Positions 18,519 through 28,281 are shown, counted from the stretch's first letter. The stretch: 64,000 nt of DNA from Mycobacterium sp. 852002-50816_SCH5313054-b (GCF_001667185.1 NZ_LZIC01000027.1:1-64000); one strand, 5' to 3'. Program-made: numbers and translations. Notes: generated by a model from the sequence alone, not told the origin.

Positions 18519-18731
18519 CTACTGTTGGGCCCGAACGACATTCGTGCCGGCGAGACCGGATGCAATGCCCCGATCGATCTGGTCCGCCACGGAGGACCCG
18601 CCGTTGGAGACGGTCTGCGGGCAGCTGCAGCTGAGGTCGTTGAAAACGCTGGGGTCGGCGCCGGCGGGCGCCGCGATCGCCACGGCAGCCCCGACAGCAA
18701 GGGCGGCGCAGGCAAGGATTTTCGATACCAC
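18519..18731 (-). CDS. small secreted protein with signal peptide
   Basis: A 70-residue product. Residues 1-25 are a Sec signal peptide (MVSKILACAALAVGAAVAIA, with cleavage after the PAGA block), and the mature part of about 45 residues contains SCSCPQTV and a short amphipathic helix (DQIDRGIASGL). Such tiny secreted proteins are frequent in mycobacteria; no function is known to me. It converges on atsB, with 13 bases between the stop codons. The cysteine pair could form a disulfide in the cell envelope. Confidence 0.75.
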   Translation of the reverse strand: MVSKILACAALAVGAAVAIAAPAGADPSVFNDLSCSCPQTVSNGGSSVADQIDRGIASGLAGTNVVRAQQ

Positions 18732-18813
18732 TCGTTGGTCTCCGCACTAGTTGGTACGGCAAACTCTAGGTTGCCAAAAGTCGCATCTGCGCTAGCGCGG
18801 GGTTGCGATTTCG

Positions 18814-19122
18814 TTACAAAGAATGCGCAGGGCAGTAAGCCCGGATGGCTGCGCCGACGAAGTAGCCGGCGTGGTAGCCGTCCAGGCCGCTGTTGGCCTG
18901 CACGGTGGAGGCGACCTGGGCGGCGCTCTTGCCGTTGTCGAGCTCGTCACAGACCTCATGACCGGCGATGATGGCCTTGCCCGGGGATCCGAAGTGGATG
19001 CCCTTGGCGGTCAGGGCCCCCAGAAAGGCGTCGTCGACCGCGTCGGCATGGGCGACCGCGGCGGCCGCGAACGGCGCGAGCGCGGCCAGCACGACCACGA
19101 GGGCGGCCCACACGCGTGCCAT
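18814..19122 (-). CDS. DUF732 secreted protein (first of three)
   Basis: A 102-residue exported protein. ATG 19122 is preceded by GGGAGG, and residues 1-28 are a signal peptide ending AVAHA. The mature part has the DUF732 pattern: [31 protein letters not shown], and a final YFVGAAIRAYCP; the two cysteines probably form a disulfide. Function unknown. Upstream in-frame codons exist, but the ribosome site fixes this start. Two further DUF732 genes lie within 3.4 kb. Confidence 0.88.
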   Translation of the reverse strand: MARVWAALVVVLAALAPFAAAAVAHADAVDDAFLGALTAKGIHFGSPGKAIIAGHEVCDELDNGKSAAQVASTVQANSGLDGYHAGYFVGAAIRAYCPAHSL

Positions 19123-19234
19123 GTCCCGTCCTCCCTCAGCCGCGAATGTTGCACGTACAGCTTCGCACAGAGCAACGACCGCAAATTGCAATCAGGACGA
19201 GAGAAACCCGGCGACGTGGGCGATACGCCGCGCG

Positions 19235-19591
19235 TTATGCCGTCGGGACGTCCGAGTACTGCGGGCAGTACGCGCGTTCGGCGAGGGCGACGAAGAACCC
19301 GGCGTTGTCGCCGTCCAGGGTGCTGCTGTTCATCACGTCCGTCGCGATCTGTTCCTGCGTCTTGCCCATGTCGAGCTGGTGGCAGACCAGGTGGCCGGCC
19401 GCGATGGCGGACTTGGGCGATTCGTGGGCGATGCCGTGGGCGTGCAACGCCGCGATGAACGCGTCGTCGGTACCGTCGGCCTGCGCGGTCGGGGCCCCGA
19501 CCAGCGGGCCGAGCAGCGCGACGGCGGGTACGAAGCCGGCCGCCAGCAGCGGGAGCAGCAGGCGGGCCTTGCGGCTGCGGGTGCTCGTCAT
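19235..19591 (-). CDS. DUF732 secreted protein (second of three)
   Basis: A 118-residue exported protein with a signal peptide at residues 1-38 (basic TSTRSRKAR, then a leucine-rich core, cut near PTAQA). The DUF732 domain contains DDAFIAALHAHGIAHESP, GHLVCHQLDMGKT and AERAYCPQY, with the conserved cysteine pair. ATG 19591 is chosen because GGGGGT lies about seven bases upstream; a TTG at 19606 would add five residues. It diverges from lpqC across about 160 bases. Function unknown. Confidence 0.87.
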   Translation of the reverse strand: MTSTRSRKARLLLPLLAAGFVPAVALLGPLVGAPTAQADGTDDAFIAALHAHGIAHESPKSAIAAGHLVCHQLDMGKTQEQIATDVMNSSTLDGDNAGFFVALAERAYCPQYSDVPTA

Positions 19592-19753
19592 TGTTGATAC
19601 CCCCAAGGGTTCTAAGATCCGGTGTTCGACGACTGAAGGTTCGACCTAGAACGTTGCAAGTAGGTTACAGCCCGGCATCGTCCAATCATCGTAGATCTTG
19701 CCAACATCGCAACATTGGTTATGTCGTCCGAGCGCGCTCGGTAACTTGACGGC

Positions 19754-20680
19754 ATGCCGTTCGCGCGCTGGCTGACGCTCGCCGTCCTGACGGCATGCGC
19801 GGTGTGCGTGGCGGGCTGCGGCGAGCGGCACGTGTCGGCGGCCAGCGCCCGAGATCTGTCCGCCACGTTGCGTTCCGGCGGCCTGGACCGCACCTACACG
19901 TTGCACGTGCCGCCCGGCGAGCCCGTCGGCCTGGTGCTCAGCCTGCACGGCGGCGGCGGGACCGGGGCCGGGCAGCAGGGCCTGACCGACTTCGACGCGG
20001 TCGCCGACGCCAACCACCTGCTGGTGGCCTATCCCGACGGTTTCGACAAGAGCTGGGCCGACGGGCGTGGGGCGTCCCCGGCGGATCGCCACCACGTCGA
20101 CGACGTCGGGTTCCTGGTCGCGTTGGCGGGAAAGCTGCAACGCGACTACAACATCGCGCCCGGGCACGTCTTCGCCACCGGCATGTCCAACGGCGGCTTC
20201 ATGACCAACAAGCTGGCGTGCGAACGCGCCGACGTCTTCGCCGCGATCGCGCCGGTGGCGGGCACGCTGGGCACGGGCGTGGCCTGCCATCCGTCGCGGC
20301 CGGTGTCGGTGCTGGCGGCACACGGCACCGCCGACCCGCTGGTGCCGTTCAACGGCGGGGACGTGCGGGGACGCGGCGGGGTCAGTCACGCGGTGGCGGC
20401 GACCAGCATGGTGAACGCGTGGCGCTCGGTCGATGGCTGCCAAGGCGATCCGTCGGCGCAGGTTCTGCCCAACGTCGGCGACGGCACCGTCGTGCACCGC
20501 TACGACGCCGCGCCGTGCGCGGCGTCGACCGAGGTGATCTTCTACCAGATCGACAACGGCGGCCACACCTGGCCGGGAGGCAAACAGTATCTGCCGCAGG
20601 CGATCATCGGGCGCACCTCGCGTGCGCTGGACGCCTCGGAGGTCATCGCGCAGTTTTTCCTCGCCCACGCGCGCGATTAG
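19754..20680 (+). CDS. lpqC: lipoprotein LpqC, PHB depolymerase-type esterase
   Basis: A 308-residue lipoprotein. Residues 1-21 form a signal peptide with lipobox VAGC. The alpha/beta-hydrolase domain has LSLHGGGGTGAG (oxyanion region), the nucleophile motif GMSNGGFMTNKLAC, an acid residue around AHGTADPLVPF and the catalytic His in NGGHTWPGG. Family members hydrolyse polyhydroxybutyrate, feruloyl or other acyl esters. It would be anchored outside the plasma membrane. Position after atsB matches M. tuberculosis (Rv3298c). Confidence 0.92.
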   Translation: MPFARWLTLAVLTACAVCVAGCGERHVSAASARDLSATLRSGGLDRTYTLHVPPGEPVGLVLSLHGGGGTGAGQQGLTDFDAVADANHLLVAYPDGFDKSWADGRGASPADRHHVDDVGFLVALAGKLQRDYNIAPGHVFATGMSNGGFMTNKLACERADVFAAIAPVAGTLGTGVACHPSRPVSVLAAHGTADPLVPFNGGDVRGRGGVSHAVAATSMVNAWRSVDGCQGDPSAQVLPNVGDGTVVHRYDAAPCAASTEVIFYQIDNGGHTWPGGKQYLPQAIIGRTSRALDASEVIAQFFLAHARD

Positions 20681-20761
20681 CCCGGAGGCGGCGGCGGGCC
20701 GATCTTGTTACTATGCCTCATGGCGACGATCGTCCCACCCGGTCTGTTCGCGGGAATTCGC

Positions 20762-21874
20762 TTGAAGCTCAATCGATTTGGGGTCGCAACGAGCATTCTG
20801 GTCACCGGTGCGGCGCTGTTGTCGGCCTGCGGTGGCGACCATCACACCGCCGGGGGCACCGCGACCACGAGCGCGCCGCCGGCGAAGGTCGCCTGCGGCG
20901 GCAGGCCGACGCTGCGGGCCAGTGGCTCCACCGCCCAGCAGAACGCGATGACCCGATTCGTCAAGGCCTTCGAAGAGGCCTGCGCCGGGCAGTCGCTGAA
21001 TTACACGCCGAACGGTTCCGGCGCGGGGATCGCCGAATTCCTGGGCAACCAGACGGATTTCGCCGGCTCGGACTCGCCGCTGAGCGCCGACGAGTACGCA
21101 CGCGCGCAGCAACGATGCGGGTCGCCCGCCTGGAATCTGCCGGTGGTGTTCGGCCCCATCGCGATCGCCTTCAACGTCAACGGCGTGACCGGCCTGAGCC
21201 TCGACGGTGCCACCGCGGCCAGGATTTTCAACGGCGGCATCACGACCTGGAACGATCCCGCGGTCCAGGCGCTGAACCCCGGCGTCCCCCTGCCGGCCGA
21301 GCCGATTCGCGTGGTGTTCCGCAGCGACGAGTCCGGCACCACGGACAACTTCCAGCGCTACCTCGATACCGCGTCCAACGGCGCGTGGGGCAAGGGCGCC
21401 GGGAAGGGATTCAACGGCGGCGTCGGGGAGGGCGCCAAGGGCAACGACGGTGCCGCGGCCGCCGTCAAGAGCACCGAGGGGTCGATCACCTACAACGAAT
21501 GGTCGTTCGCCCAGGCGCAGCACCTGAACATGGCCAAGGTCATCACGTCGGCCGGCCCGGACCCGGTGGCGATCGGCGCGGACTCGGTGGGCAAGACGAT
21601 CTCCGCCGCCTGGTTCATCAAGCAGGGCAACGACCTGGCCCTCGACACCATCTCCTTCTACCGGCCCAACCAGCCCGACGCCTACCCGATCGTGCTGGCG
21701 ACCTACGAGATCGTGTGCTCGAAGTATCCCGACCCGCAGGTCGGTGCGGCCGTGAAGGCGTTCCTGCACAGCACGATCGGTGCCGGGCAGGACGGCCTGG
21801 CGGACAACGGGTACATCCCCATCCCGCAGGAGTTCAAGCCGCGGTTGTCGGCCGCGGTCGACGCCATCTCATGA
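20762..21874 (+). CDS. PstS3-like phosphate-binding lipoprotein, stand-alone copy
   Basis: A 370-residue periplasmic phosphate-binding protein of ABC transporters. The chosen TTG start at 20762 gives [20 protein letters not shown], which aligns with the PstS3 signal peptide; the open frame begins at 20705. The lipobox is LSAC. Phosphate-binding motifs are present: [24 protein letters not shown] and [13 protein letters not shown]. No pstC, pstA or pstB lies beside it, unlike the pst locus, so it must work with permeases elsewhere or serve as a scavenger or adhesin. Its end overlaps the convergent DUF732 gene by 6 bases. Confidence 0.88.
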   Translation: MKLNRFGVATSILVTGAALLSACGGDHHTAGGTATTSAPPAKVACGGRPTLRASGSTAQQNAMTRFVKAFEEACAGQSLNYTPNGSGAGIAEFLGNQTDFAGSDSPLSADEYARAQQRCGSPAWNLPVVFGPIAIAFNVNGVTGLSLDGATAARIFNGGITTWNDPAVQALNPGVPLPAEPIRVVFRSDESGTTDNFQRYLDTASNGAWGKGAGKGFNGGVGEGAKGNDGAAAAVKSTEGSITYNEWSFAQAQHLNMAKVITSAGPDPVAIGADSVGKTISAAWFIKQGNDLALDTISFYRPNQPDAYPIVLATYEIVCSKYPDPQVGAAVKAFLHSTIGAGQDGLADNGYIPIPQEFKPRLSAAVDAIS

Positions 21875-22192
21875 CGCGCGGTACCTCGGGCAGTACGCCG
21901 CGACGCTCGCGCCGATGAAGTACCCGGCGCGATAGCCGTCCAGGTTGCTGTTGGTCATCACCTCGGAGGCGATGTCGGACTTCTGCTTACCGAGATCCAG
22001 TTCGTCGCAGACCTCGTGACCGGCGACGATCGCCGCTTGCGGCGACGCGAACTCGATGCCCTTGTTCTTCACCGCCGTCACGAACGCGTTGTCGACCGCG
22101 TCGGCGCACGCGGCCGGGCAGGCCGCCGCCGCCGCGCCGAGCAGCGTGACAACCGCGCCCAGGGCGCGCAATATCCGGGTGGTCGCTGACAC
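21869..22192 (-). CDS. DUF732 secreted protein (third of three)
   Basis: A 107-residue exported protein. The signal peptide is residues 1-31 ([20 protein letters not shown]), and the domain contains [31 protein letters not shown] and [11 protein letters not shown]. It starts at GTG 22192 with no strong ribosome site, and ends inside pstS3-like. It is closest in wording to the first DUF732 gene (shared GHEVCDELD and DGY-AGYF), suggesting local duplication. Function unknown. Confidence 0.86.
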   Translation of the reverse strand: MSATTRILRALGAVVTLLGAAAAACPAACADAVDNAFVTAVKNKGIEFASPQAAIVAGHEVCDELDLGKQKSDIASEVMTNSNLDGYRAGYFIGASVAAYCPRYRAS

Positions 22193-22223
22193 CGGAAGAT
22201 CATTACATGCCGCGGTTCGAAGT

Positions 22224-22979
22224 TCAGCGCTGGCAGGACGGGCACCAGTACGCCACCCGCTCGCCGCCGTCGTCGAAGTTGATGAGCGTGCCGCAGCGGC
22301 GGCAGGGCTGCCCGGCGCGCCCGTAGACCCACAGCTGCCGGCCCGCCCGCGTGTCGCCGGTGGTGCAGCGGTTCCAGCGGAAGCGGTTGGTCCACAGCAT
22401 GTCCCGGGCGCGGCTCACCAGCCGGCGCGGGTCGGTGACGGCACTGACCGGTGCGGTGGGCAGGTGGCCGCTGACGAAACACAGTTCGTTGCAGTAGACG
22501 TTGCCGATCCCGGCCAGCACCCGCTGGTCCAGCAGCGCCTCGCCGATCGGCCGGTCGGGGCGCGCCGCCAGGTTGGCGGCGGCGCGCACCGGGTCCCAGT
22601 CGGAGCCCAGCAGGTCGGGTCCCAGGTGCGCGACCGCGTCGCCGTCGCGGTCGCGGTCCAGGATCTCCAGTACGCCCAGGTCGACGCCCACGGCGCGAAT
22701 GCCGTTGGCCTCCAGAATGATTCGCGCCCGGTGGTCCACCCGCACCGGCCGGTTACCCACGCGCCAGCTGCCGTCCATCTTCAGATGGGAGTGAATGCTG
22801 GACCGCCCGACCCGGATGAACAGGTGCTTGCCGCGGCTGAGCACCTCGTCGACAACCTGGCCGGTCAGGTCGACGGTGGCAAACCGCGGCACCCGGACAT
22901 CGCAGCGCGTCAGCGTGCGACCGGCCAGGTGCTCGCGCAGCGTCGCCGCGGTGTGCCAGACGGTGTCGCCCTCGGGCAT
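22224..22979 (-). CDS. nei: endonuclease VIII, DNA glycosylase/AP lyase
   Basis: A 251-residue base-excision repair enzyme removing oxidised pyrimidines. The N-terminus [11 protein letters not shown] carries the catalytic Pro2 and Glu3; [10 protein letters not shown] supplies the conserved Lys; the helix-two-turn-helix is [12 protein letters not shown]; and the C-terminal zinc finger is CRRCGT...CPSC. Length matches mycobacterial Nei1 (Rv3297). It follows lhr on the same strand, with only three bases between, so the pair is one repair operon. Confidence 0.95.
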   Translation of the reverse strand: MPEGDTVWHTAATLREHLAGRTLTRCDVRVPRFATVDLTGQVVDEVLSRGKHLFIRVGRSSIHSHLKMDGSWRVGNRPVRVDHRARIILEANGIRAVGVDLGVLEILDRDRDGDAVAHLGPDLLGSDWDPVRAAANLAARPDRPIGEALLDQRVLAGIGNVYCNELCFVSGHLPTAPVSAVTDPRRLVSRARDMLWTNRFRWNRCTTGDTRAGRQLWVYGRAGQPCRRCGTLINFDDGGERVAYWCPSCQR

Positions 22980-22982
22980 GGT

Positions 22983-25900
22983 TCAGCGCAGCCGCATTCC
23001 GCGTGGGGTCCGGGCGAATCCGGCGTCGTGCAAGGCGTCCGCCACCCGGCCGGGCCCGTCGTGCGGCTGCAGCGCCGGCGTCCCGTCGATGCGTTCCACC
23101 AGGATCGACGCGACGCGCCGGGCGGTGACCAGGTCGGCCAGCGCCGCGGCCGCGGCATGGTCGGCAGCGGGGTCGTCGGTGAACGTCAGCAGCGACCGCC
23201 CGCCTCGCTCCAGGAACCAGGCCAGCTCGCCGTCGACCAGGACGACCAGCGCCCCCGCCTTGCGGCCGGGCCGCGCGCCTTCGGCGCCCGAGGCGGGCCA
23301 GGGCAGCGCGGCGCCGTAGGGGTTGGCCGGGTCGGCGGCGGCCAGCGTGACGGCCCGGTACGCGGGCCGCTCGGGGTCGATCCCGTCGGTGTAGCTGCGC
23401 AGCCGGTCGACGGTGGAGGCGACGGCGAACTGGGCGCCGCCCAGCGACTCGACGAAGTAGCCGCGCTGGCAGCGGCCGGCCTCCTCGAACGTGCTCAGCA
23501 CCTTGTAGATCGTCGCGAAGCCGCCCGGCACCCCCTCGGCCGCGACCGCGCCCCGGGTGAGCACGCCGTGGCGGTTCAATAACAGCTCGGCCTGATAGTG
23601 GGCCCGCACCGTGGAATCCGGCTCCGGGGCCGGCACCACCGACCACCGCCCGGCCACGGTCGGGTCGGTGCTGCGGTGCTGCGCGTGCGCGACGCTGTAG
23701 CGGCTCAGCCGCGGCGGTCGCTGCGTCCGGTGCGCCGGCGCCGAACGCCTGCGGGCTCCCGCGCCGCCCAGGACGGCGCGCACCGGCGCGAACGTGTCCC
23801 CGGTGACCCAGCCGGCCCAGATCAGTTCCCACAGCGCCTCTTTGAGCGCCGGGTCGGGGACCCCGGCCTCGGCGAGCTGGCGGAAGAAGTACGCGCCGCC
23901 GCCGGCCAGGGTGTCCAGGATCGCGCGGTGGGCGTCGGTGAGATCCAGCGGGGCGGGGGCGGACAGCGTGAGGGGCGCGGAATCGCTCGCGTGCAGCGCG
24001 ATCCAGCCGTCGCTGCCCGAGATCGACCCGGCGCCCGACCAGGTGACCTCGCCGGTGGCGAGCAGCTCGTCGAGCAGCGCGGGGGAGTAGTCCCGGATCC
24101 GGGGCGCCAGGATCAGCGGTTCCAGCGCGGAGGCCGGCACCCGGACGCCGGCCAGCTGGTCGATCACCGAGACCAGCCCGTCGATGCCCGACTGCGGCGA
24201 CGTCGTGTGGTGCCACGCCGGCAGGAATCGCCCGTAGGCGGCGGTGCTGACCGGCTCCACCTGCGCGCGCAGGGCCGCCAGCGAGCGCCGCCGCAGGATG
24301 CGCAGGACGTCGGCGTCGCACCACTGCTCGCCGCCCCCGGCGCCGGGCACCTCGGCGGCGGTGACGAAGTCGCCGCGCACCAGCTTGCCGTCGGCGGCCA
24401 GCCGGCCCAACACGTCGGCCGTGACCCGCAGCCCCAGGCCGAACCGGCCGGCGGCCTCGGCCGTGGTGAACGGGGTGTGCGTGCGCGCGTAGCGGCCCAG
24501 CAGCTCGCCCAGTGGGTCGGCCACCGCCTCGGTGAAGGCGATCGGCACGCCCAGCGGAACCGCGGCGCCGACCCCGTCGCGCAACCGCCCGATGTCCTCG
24601 ATGGCCACCCACCAGCTGCGCCCCGCGAAGGACACCGTCAGCGCGCGCCGGGCGCCCCGCAACCCCTCCAGCCAGCCCCCGACGTCGGCGCCGCCGGCCC
24701 GCTCCGAAAGCTCGTCGGAGGTCAGCGGGCCCAGCAGCCGCAGCAGGTCCGCGGCGCCTTCGGCGTCGCGGGCGGCCCGCTCGGCCGACAGGTGCTGCAA
24801 CTGCCGGCCGGTCGCGGCGATGACGTCGGGGTCGAGCAGCTCGCGCAGTTCCACCCGGCCGAGCAGCTCGGCCAGCAGCGTGCTGTCCAGCGACAGCGCC
24901 GCGGCCCGGCGCTCGGCCAGCGGGGTGTCCCCCTCGTACATGAACGCGCCGACGTAGCCGAACAGCAGGGAGGCCGCGAACGGGGAGGGCTTCGCCGTTT
25001 CGGCTTCGAGCACCCGCACCTTGCGCTGGGCGATGCCCGTCATCAACTCGACGAGGGCGGGCACGTCGTAGACGTCCTGCAGGCATTCGCGGATGGTCTC
25101 CAGCACCACCGGAAAATCGGGGTATTTGCGCGCCACGTCCAGCAACTGGGCCGCGCGCTGGCGCTGGTGCCACAGCGGCGAGCGGCGGCCCGGGTGCCGG
25201 CGCGGCAGCAGCAGCGCGCGGGCCGCGCACTCACGGAACCGCGACGCGAACAGCGCCGAGCCGCCCACCTCGGCCGTGACGACCGGGTCGATCTCGTCGG
25301 CGTCGAAGACGAAGAGCTCGGCGCCGGGTGGGGCGTCGTCGCCGCCGGAAAACCCGGTGTCGGGCAGTCGCACCACGATGCCGTCGTCGGAGGCGGTCGG
25401 CTTCTCGTCGAGGCCGTAGCGTTCGCGCAGCCGACGCCCCACCGCCAGCGCGAGCGGTCCGTGCACCCGCAGCCCGTACGGCGAATGCAGGATCACCCGC
25501 CAATCGCCGAGCTCGTCGCGGAACCGCTCGACCAGCAGGGTGGTGTCGGTGGGCACCACCCCGGCGGTGGTCCGCTGCTCGTCCAGCAGCCCCCACAGGT
25601 TGTCGGTGGCGTAGGCGTCGAAACCCAAAGCGTCGCAACGTTTGTCGAACGCCGCTCGCTTCAGTCCGGCCAGCTCGCCGGTGAAAGCGCCCAGTGCGGC
25701 GCCGAGCTCGGCCGGGCGCCCGACGTCGTCGCCGCGCCAGAACGGCAACCGGGCCGGCTGTCCCGGCGCGGGGATCACCAGCACCCGGTCGTGCGTGATT
25801 TCGGTGATCCGCCAGCTGGTGGCGCCCAGCGAGATGACGTCGCCGGGCCGCGATTCGTAGACCATCTCCTCGTCGAGTTCGCCGACCCGCGAGGGCTTTT

Positions 25901-27545
25901 CGGCCTCGCTGGCCAGGTAGACGGTGAACAGCCCCCGGTCGGGGATGGCACCGCCGGAGGTCACCGCCAGCCGCTGCGCACCCGGCCGCGCGGTCAGGGT
26001 TCCGGCGTCGCGGTCGTAGACCAGGCGCGGCCGCAGCTCGGCGAATTCGGTGGACGGGTACTTGCCGGACAACAGGTCCAGGGTGGCCTCGTACACGCTG
26101 CGCGGCAGCGTCGCGAACGGGGCGGCCCGCCGCACGGTGTCGAACCACCGGTCGGCGTCCAGCGGCTCCAGCGCGGCGGCCGCCACGGTCTGTTGCGCCA
26201 GGATGTCCAGCGGGTTGGCGGGCACCCGCATCGTCTCGATCTGGCCCGCGAGCATCCGCTGCACCGTCACCGCGCAGCCGATCAGGTCGGTGCGGTGCTT
26301 GGGGAACAACACCCCCTGGGACACCTCGCCGACCTGGTGGCCGGCCCGCCCGATGCGCTGCAGGCCGCTGGCCACCGACGGCGGCGCCTCCACCTGGATC
26401 ACCAGGTCGACGGCGCCCATGTCGATGCCCAGCTCCAGGCTCGACGTCGCCACCACCGCCTTGAGCAACCCGCGCTTGAGGTCCTCTTCGACCAGGGCGC
26501 GCTGCTCCTTGCTGACCGAACCGTGGTGGGCGCGCGCGAGCACGGCGTCGGCGCCCAGCGTCTGGCCGCTGCCCATGATGTGGGCCGGCGCGCCGCCGGG
26601 CACCTGCGCGTTGAGGTCCGTTCCGAGCGCGATCCCGCAGCGCTCGGCGTGAATCTCGTTGAGTCGCGCGGTAAGTCGTTCGGCCAGTCGCCGCGAGTTG
26701 GCGAACACGATGGTCGAGGAGTGCGATTCGATCAGGTCGACCAGGCGCGCCTCGACGTCGGGCCAGATGCTGTTGTTCGCCAGGTTGGCCATGTCGGGCA
26801 CCGGCACCTGCACGGTGAGCTCGATGGTCTTGGCCGACGGCGGGGCCACCACCGTTGTCCGAGTGGTGGGGCCTCCTCCGGACAGGAATCGCGCCAGCTC
26901 CTCGGGCGGCCGCACGGTCGCCGACAGCCCGATGCGCTGCGCCGGGCGCCCCTCCCGCAGCTCGTCCAGCCGCTCCAGCGACACCGCCAGGTGCGCGCCG
27001 CGCTTGCCGCCCGCGATGGCGTGGATCTCGTCCACGATCACCGTCTGCACGCCCGCCAGCGTTTCGCGCGCGGCCGAGGTCAGCATCAAGAACAGCGACT
27101 CGGGGGTGGTGATCAGCACGTCGGGCGGGTGCGCGATGAGCTGACGGCGCGCGGCGGGCGGCGTGTCCCCGGAGCGGACGCCGACGCTGATGTCGGGGGC
27201 CGCCAGCCCGTGGCGCTCGGCGATTCGGGTGAGCCCCGCCAGCGGGGTGCGCAGGTTGCGCTCGACGTCGACCGCCAGCGCCTTGAGCGGGGACACGTAC
27301 AGCACCCGGGTGCCGGCCGGCCTTTCGGCCGAGCCGGCGAGGCTATCCAGGGCCCATAGGAACGCCGCGAGCGTCTTGCCGGATCCGGTCGGGGCGATCA
27401 CCAGGGTGTTGTCGCCCCGCGCGATGGCGTCCCAGGCCTGGGCCTGCGCGGTGGTCGGCGCCGCGAAGGTGGCCTGGAACCACTCGCGCGTGATCGCGCT
27501 GAACCGGCCCAGCGGGTCGGGGCGGGGATCGGCGCGAGTGCTCAT
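22983..27545 (-). CDS. lhr: Lhr, large ATP-dependent superfamily 2 DNA helicase
   Basis: A 1520-residue helicase. The N-terminal half contains APTGSGKTLAAF (Walker A), VIVDEIHAIAGGKRG (DEIH box), SATVRPPEELARFL (motif III) and IQRIGRAGHQVGEVSQG (motif VI), followed by a winged-helix and the long Lhr C-terminal region. Mycobacterial Lhr is a 3'-5' translocase that unwinds RNA:DNA hybrids and is induced by DNA damage. ATG 27545 opens MSTRADPRPDPLGRFS. Upstream of nei in a tight operon; a tetR gene precedes it by 42 bases on the same strand. Confidence 0.95.
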   Translation of the reverse strand: MSTRADPRPDPLGRFSAITREWFQATFAAPTTAQAQAWDAIARGDNTLVIAPTGSGKTLAAFLWALDSLAGSAERPAGTRVLYVSPLKALAVDVERNLRTPLAGLTRIAERHGLAAPDISVGVRSGDTPPAARRQLIAHPPDVLITTPESLFLMLTSAARETLAGVQTVIVDEIHAIAGGKRGAHLAVSLERLDELREGRPAQRIGLSATVRPPEELARFLSGGGPTTRTTVVAPPSAKTIELTVQVPVPDMANLANNSIWPDVEARLVDLIESHSSTIVFANSRRLAERLTARLNEIHAERCGIALGTDLNAQVPGGAPAHIMGSGQTLGADAVLARAHHGSVSKEQRALVEEDLKRGLLKAVVATSSLELGIDMGAVDLVIQVEAPPSVASGLQRIGRAGHQVGEVSQGVLFPKHRTDLIGCAVTVQRMLAGQIETMRVPANPLDILAQQTVAAAALEPLDADRWFDTVRRAAPFATLPRSVYEATLDLLSGKYPSTEFAELRPRLVYDRDAGTLTARPGAQRLAVTSGGAIPDRGLFTVYLASEAEKPSRVGELDEEMVYESRPGDVISLGATSWRITEITHDRVLVIPAPGQPARLPFWRGDDVGRPAELGAALGAFTGELAGLKRAAFDKRCDALGFDAYATDNLWGLLDEQRTTAGVVPTDTTLLVERFRDELGDWRVILHSPYGLRVHGPLALAVGRRLRERYGLDEKPTASDDGIVVRLPDTGFSGGDDAPPGAELFVFDADEIDPVVTAEVGGSALFASRFRECAARALLLPRRHPGRRSPLWHQRQRAAQLLDVARKYPDFPVVLETIRECLQDVYDVPALVELMTGIAQRKVRVLEAETAKPSPFAASLLFGYVGAFMYEGDTPLAERRAAALSLDSTLLAELLGRVELRELLDPDVIAATGRQLQHLSAERAARDAEGAADLLRLLGPLTSDELSERAGGADVGGWLEGLRGARRALTVSFAGRSWWVAIEDIGRLRDGVGAAVPLGVPIAFTEAVADPLGELLGRYARTHTPFTTAEAAGRFGLGLRVTADVLGRLAADGKLVRGDFVTAAEVPGAGGGEQWCDADVLRILRRRSLAALRAQVEPVSTAAYGRFLPAWHHTTSPQSGIDGLVSVIDQLAGVRVPASALEPLILAPRIRDYSPALLDELLATGEVTWSGAGSISGSDGWIALHASDSAPLTLSAPAPLDLTDAHRAILDTLAGGGAYFFRQLAEAGVPDPALKEALWELIWAGWVTGDTFAPVRAVLGGAGARRRSAPAHRTQRPPRLSRYSVAHAQHRSTDPTVAGRWSVVPAPEPDSTVRAHYQAELLLNRHGVLTRGAVAAEGVPGGFATIYKVLSTFEEAGRCQRGYFVESLGGAQFAVASTVDRLRSYTDGIDPERPAYRAVTLAAADPANPYGAALPWPASGAEGARPGRKAGALVVLVDGELAWFLERGGRSLLTFTDDPAADHAAAAALADLVTARRVASILVERIDGTPALQPHDGPGRVADALHDAGFARTPRGMRLR

Positions 27546-27587
27546 TTCACCATCGTGCCAATGCGCACCGACAAAGTGCGGGCCTCG

Positions 27588-28253
27588 TCAGAGGCGCGCG
27601 GTGGCCATGGCCTCCGAGAGCTCACCCGGGATCTCGGGCACCCTGGCGATGGCGTCGAGCAGCGCGTGCGCGCAGGCGTCGGCAAGCCGGTCCGCGTCGG
27701 TCGTGGGATCCATGATGCGCTGACGGCAGATCTCGAACGTGAACGCCAGCCAGCCCTGAAGGATCACCCGCAGGTCCCGCTCGACATCGGGTTGCAGCGC
27801 GCTGGTGTCCGGCATCCCGCTGACGACCTCGCCGATGCGGGACATGATGTGTTCCATCTGGCGGTTCTTGGCCTCGTCGTCGATGCCGAGCAGAACCGGG
27901 TCGGACCGGCCGAGGCCCACGTAGGCGGCCCACGCGGCCTCCGGATTCTGCTGGTGATAGGCCATGTAGGCCAGCACACCCATCCGGATCTCCTCGAACA
28001 TCGTCAGGCCGGCGGGCGGGGGGTTGTTGGTCGCCTCGTACAGCCGGTCGGCCTCGTCCTTGACGACCGCGGCGAAGAACGCCCGCTTGTCGGGGAAGTA
28101 GTGATACATCAGCGCGCGCGACACCCCCGCGCGCTCGGCTATCTCGTCGATGCGGACCTCGTCGTAGGGTCGCTTCCCAAAGACTTCTGCCCCCAAAGCG
28201 AGCAGCTCGGCGCGTCGATCCGCAGGGGATAACCGCCTCCTGGCTGTCGGCAT
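27588..28253 (-). CDS. TetR-family transcriptional regulator (Rv3295-like)
   Basis: A 221-residue regulator. The N-terminal helix-turn-helix spans residues 20-60 with IDEIAERAGVSRALMYHYFP, the TetR signature; the rest is an all-helical ligand domain with C-terminal dimer helices. ATG 28253 opens MPTARRRLSPADRRAELL. Overlapping inverted repeats lie directly upstream (28257-28281), so it probably represses itself. It precedes lhr and nei by 42 bases and may affect them. The ligand is unknown. Confidence 0.9.
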   Translation of the reverse strand: MPTARRRLSPADRRAELLALGAEVFGKRPYDEVRIDEIAERAGVSRALMYHYFPDKRAFFAAVVKDEADRLYEATNNPPPAGLTMFEEIRMGVLAYMAYHQQNPEAAWAAYVGLGRSDPVLLGIDDEAKNRQMEHIMSRIGEVVSGMPDTSALQPDVERDLRVILQGWLAFTFEICRQRIMDPTTDADRLADACAHALLDAIARVPEIPGELSEAMATARL

Positions 28254-28256
28254 GTG

Positions 28257-28281
28257 TCAGATAGTACTCATCTGAAATGAG
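28257..28281. promoter_or_regulatory. probable TetR operator, two overlapping inverted repeats
   Basis: TCAGAT (28257-28262) and ATCTGA (28270-28275) are a perfect 6-bp repeat with a 7-base spacer; CTCAT (28267-28271) and ATGAG (28277-28281) form a second repeat sharing the same core. Both lie 4 to 28 bases ahead of the tetR ATG, the usual place for an autoregulatory operator. Confidence 0.65.

Noticed and set aside
19597-19602. GGGTAT on the minus strand just before the second DUF732 gene, as a SigF -10
   Set aside because: No GTTT-like -35 at 15-17 bases, and the same bases serve as the ribosome site.
22056-27359. Very long open frames on the plus strand opposite nei and lhr (508 and 1253 codons)
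   Set aside because: They are mirror frames of high-GC genes; translations are Arg/Gln/Gly-rich without domains, while the minus strand encodes complete Nei and Lhr.
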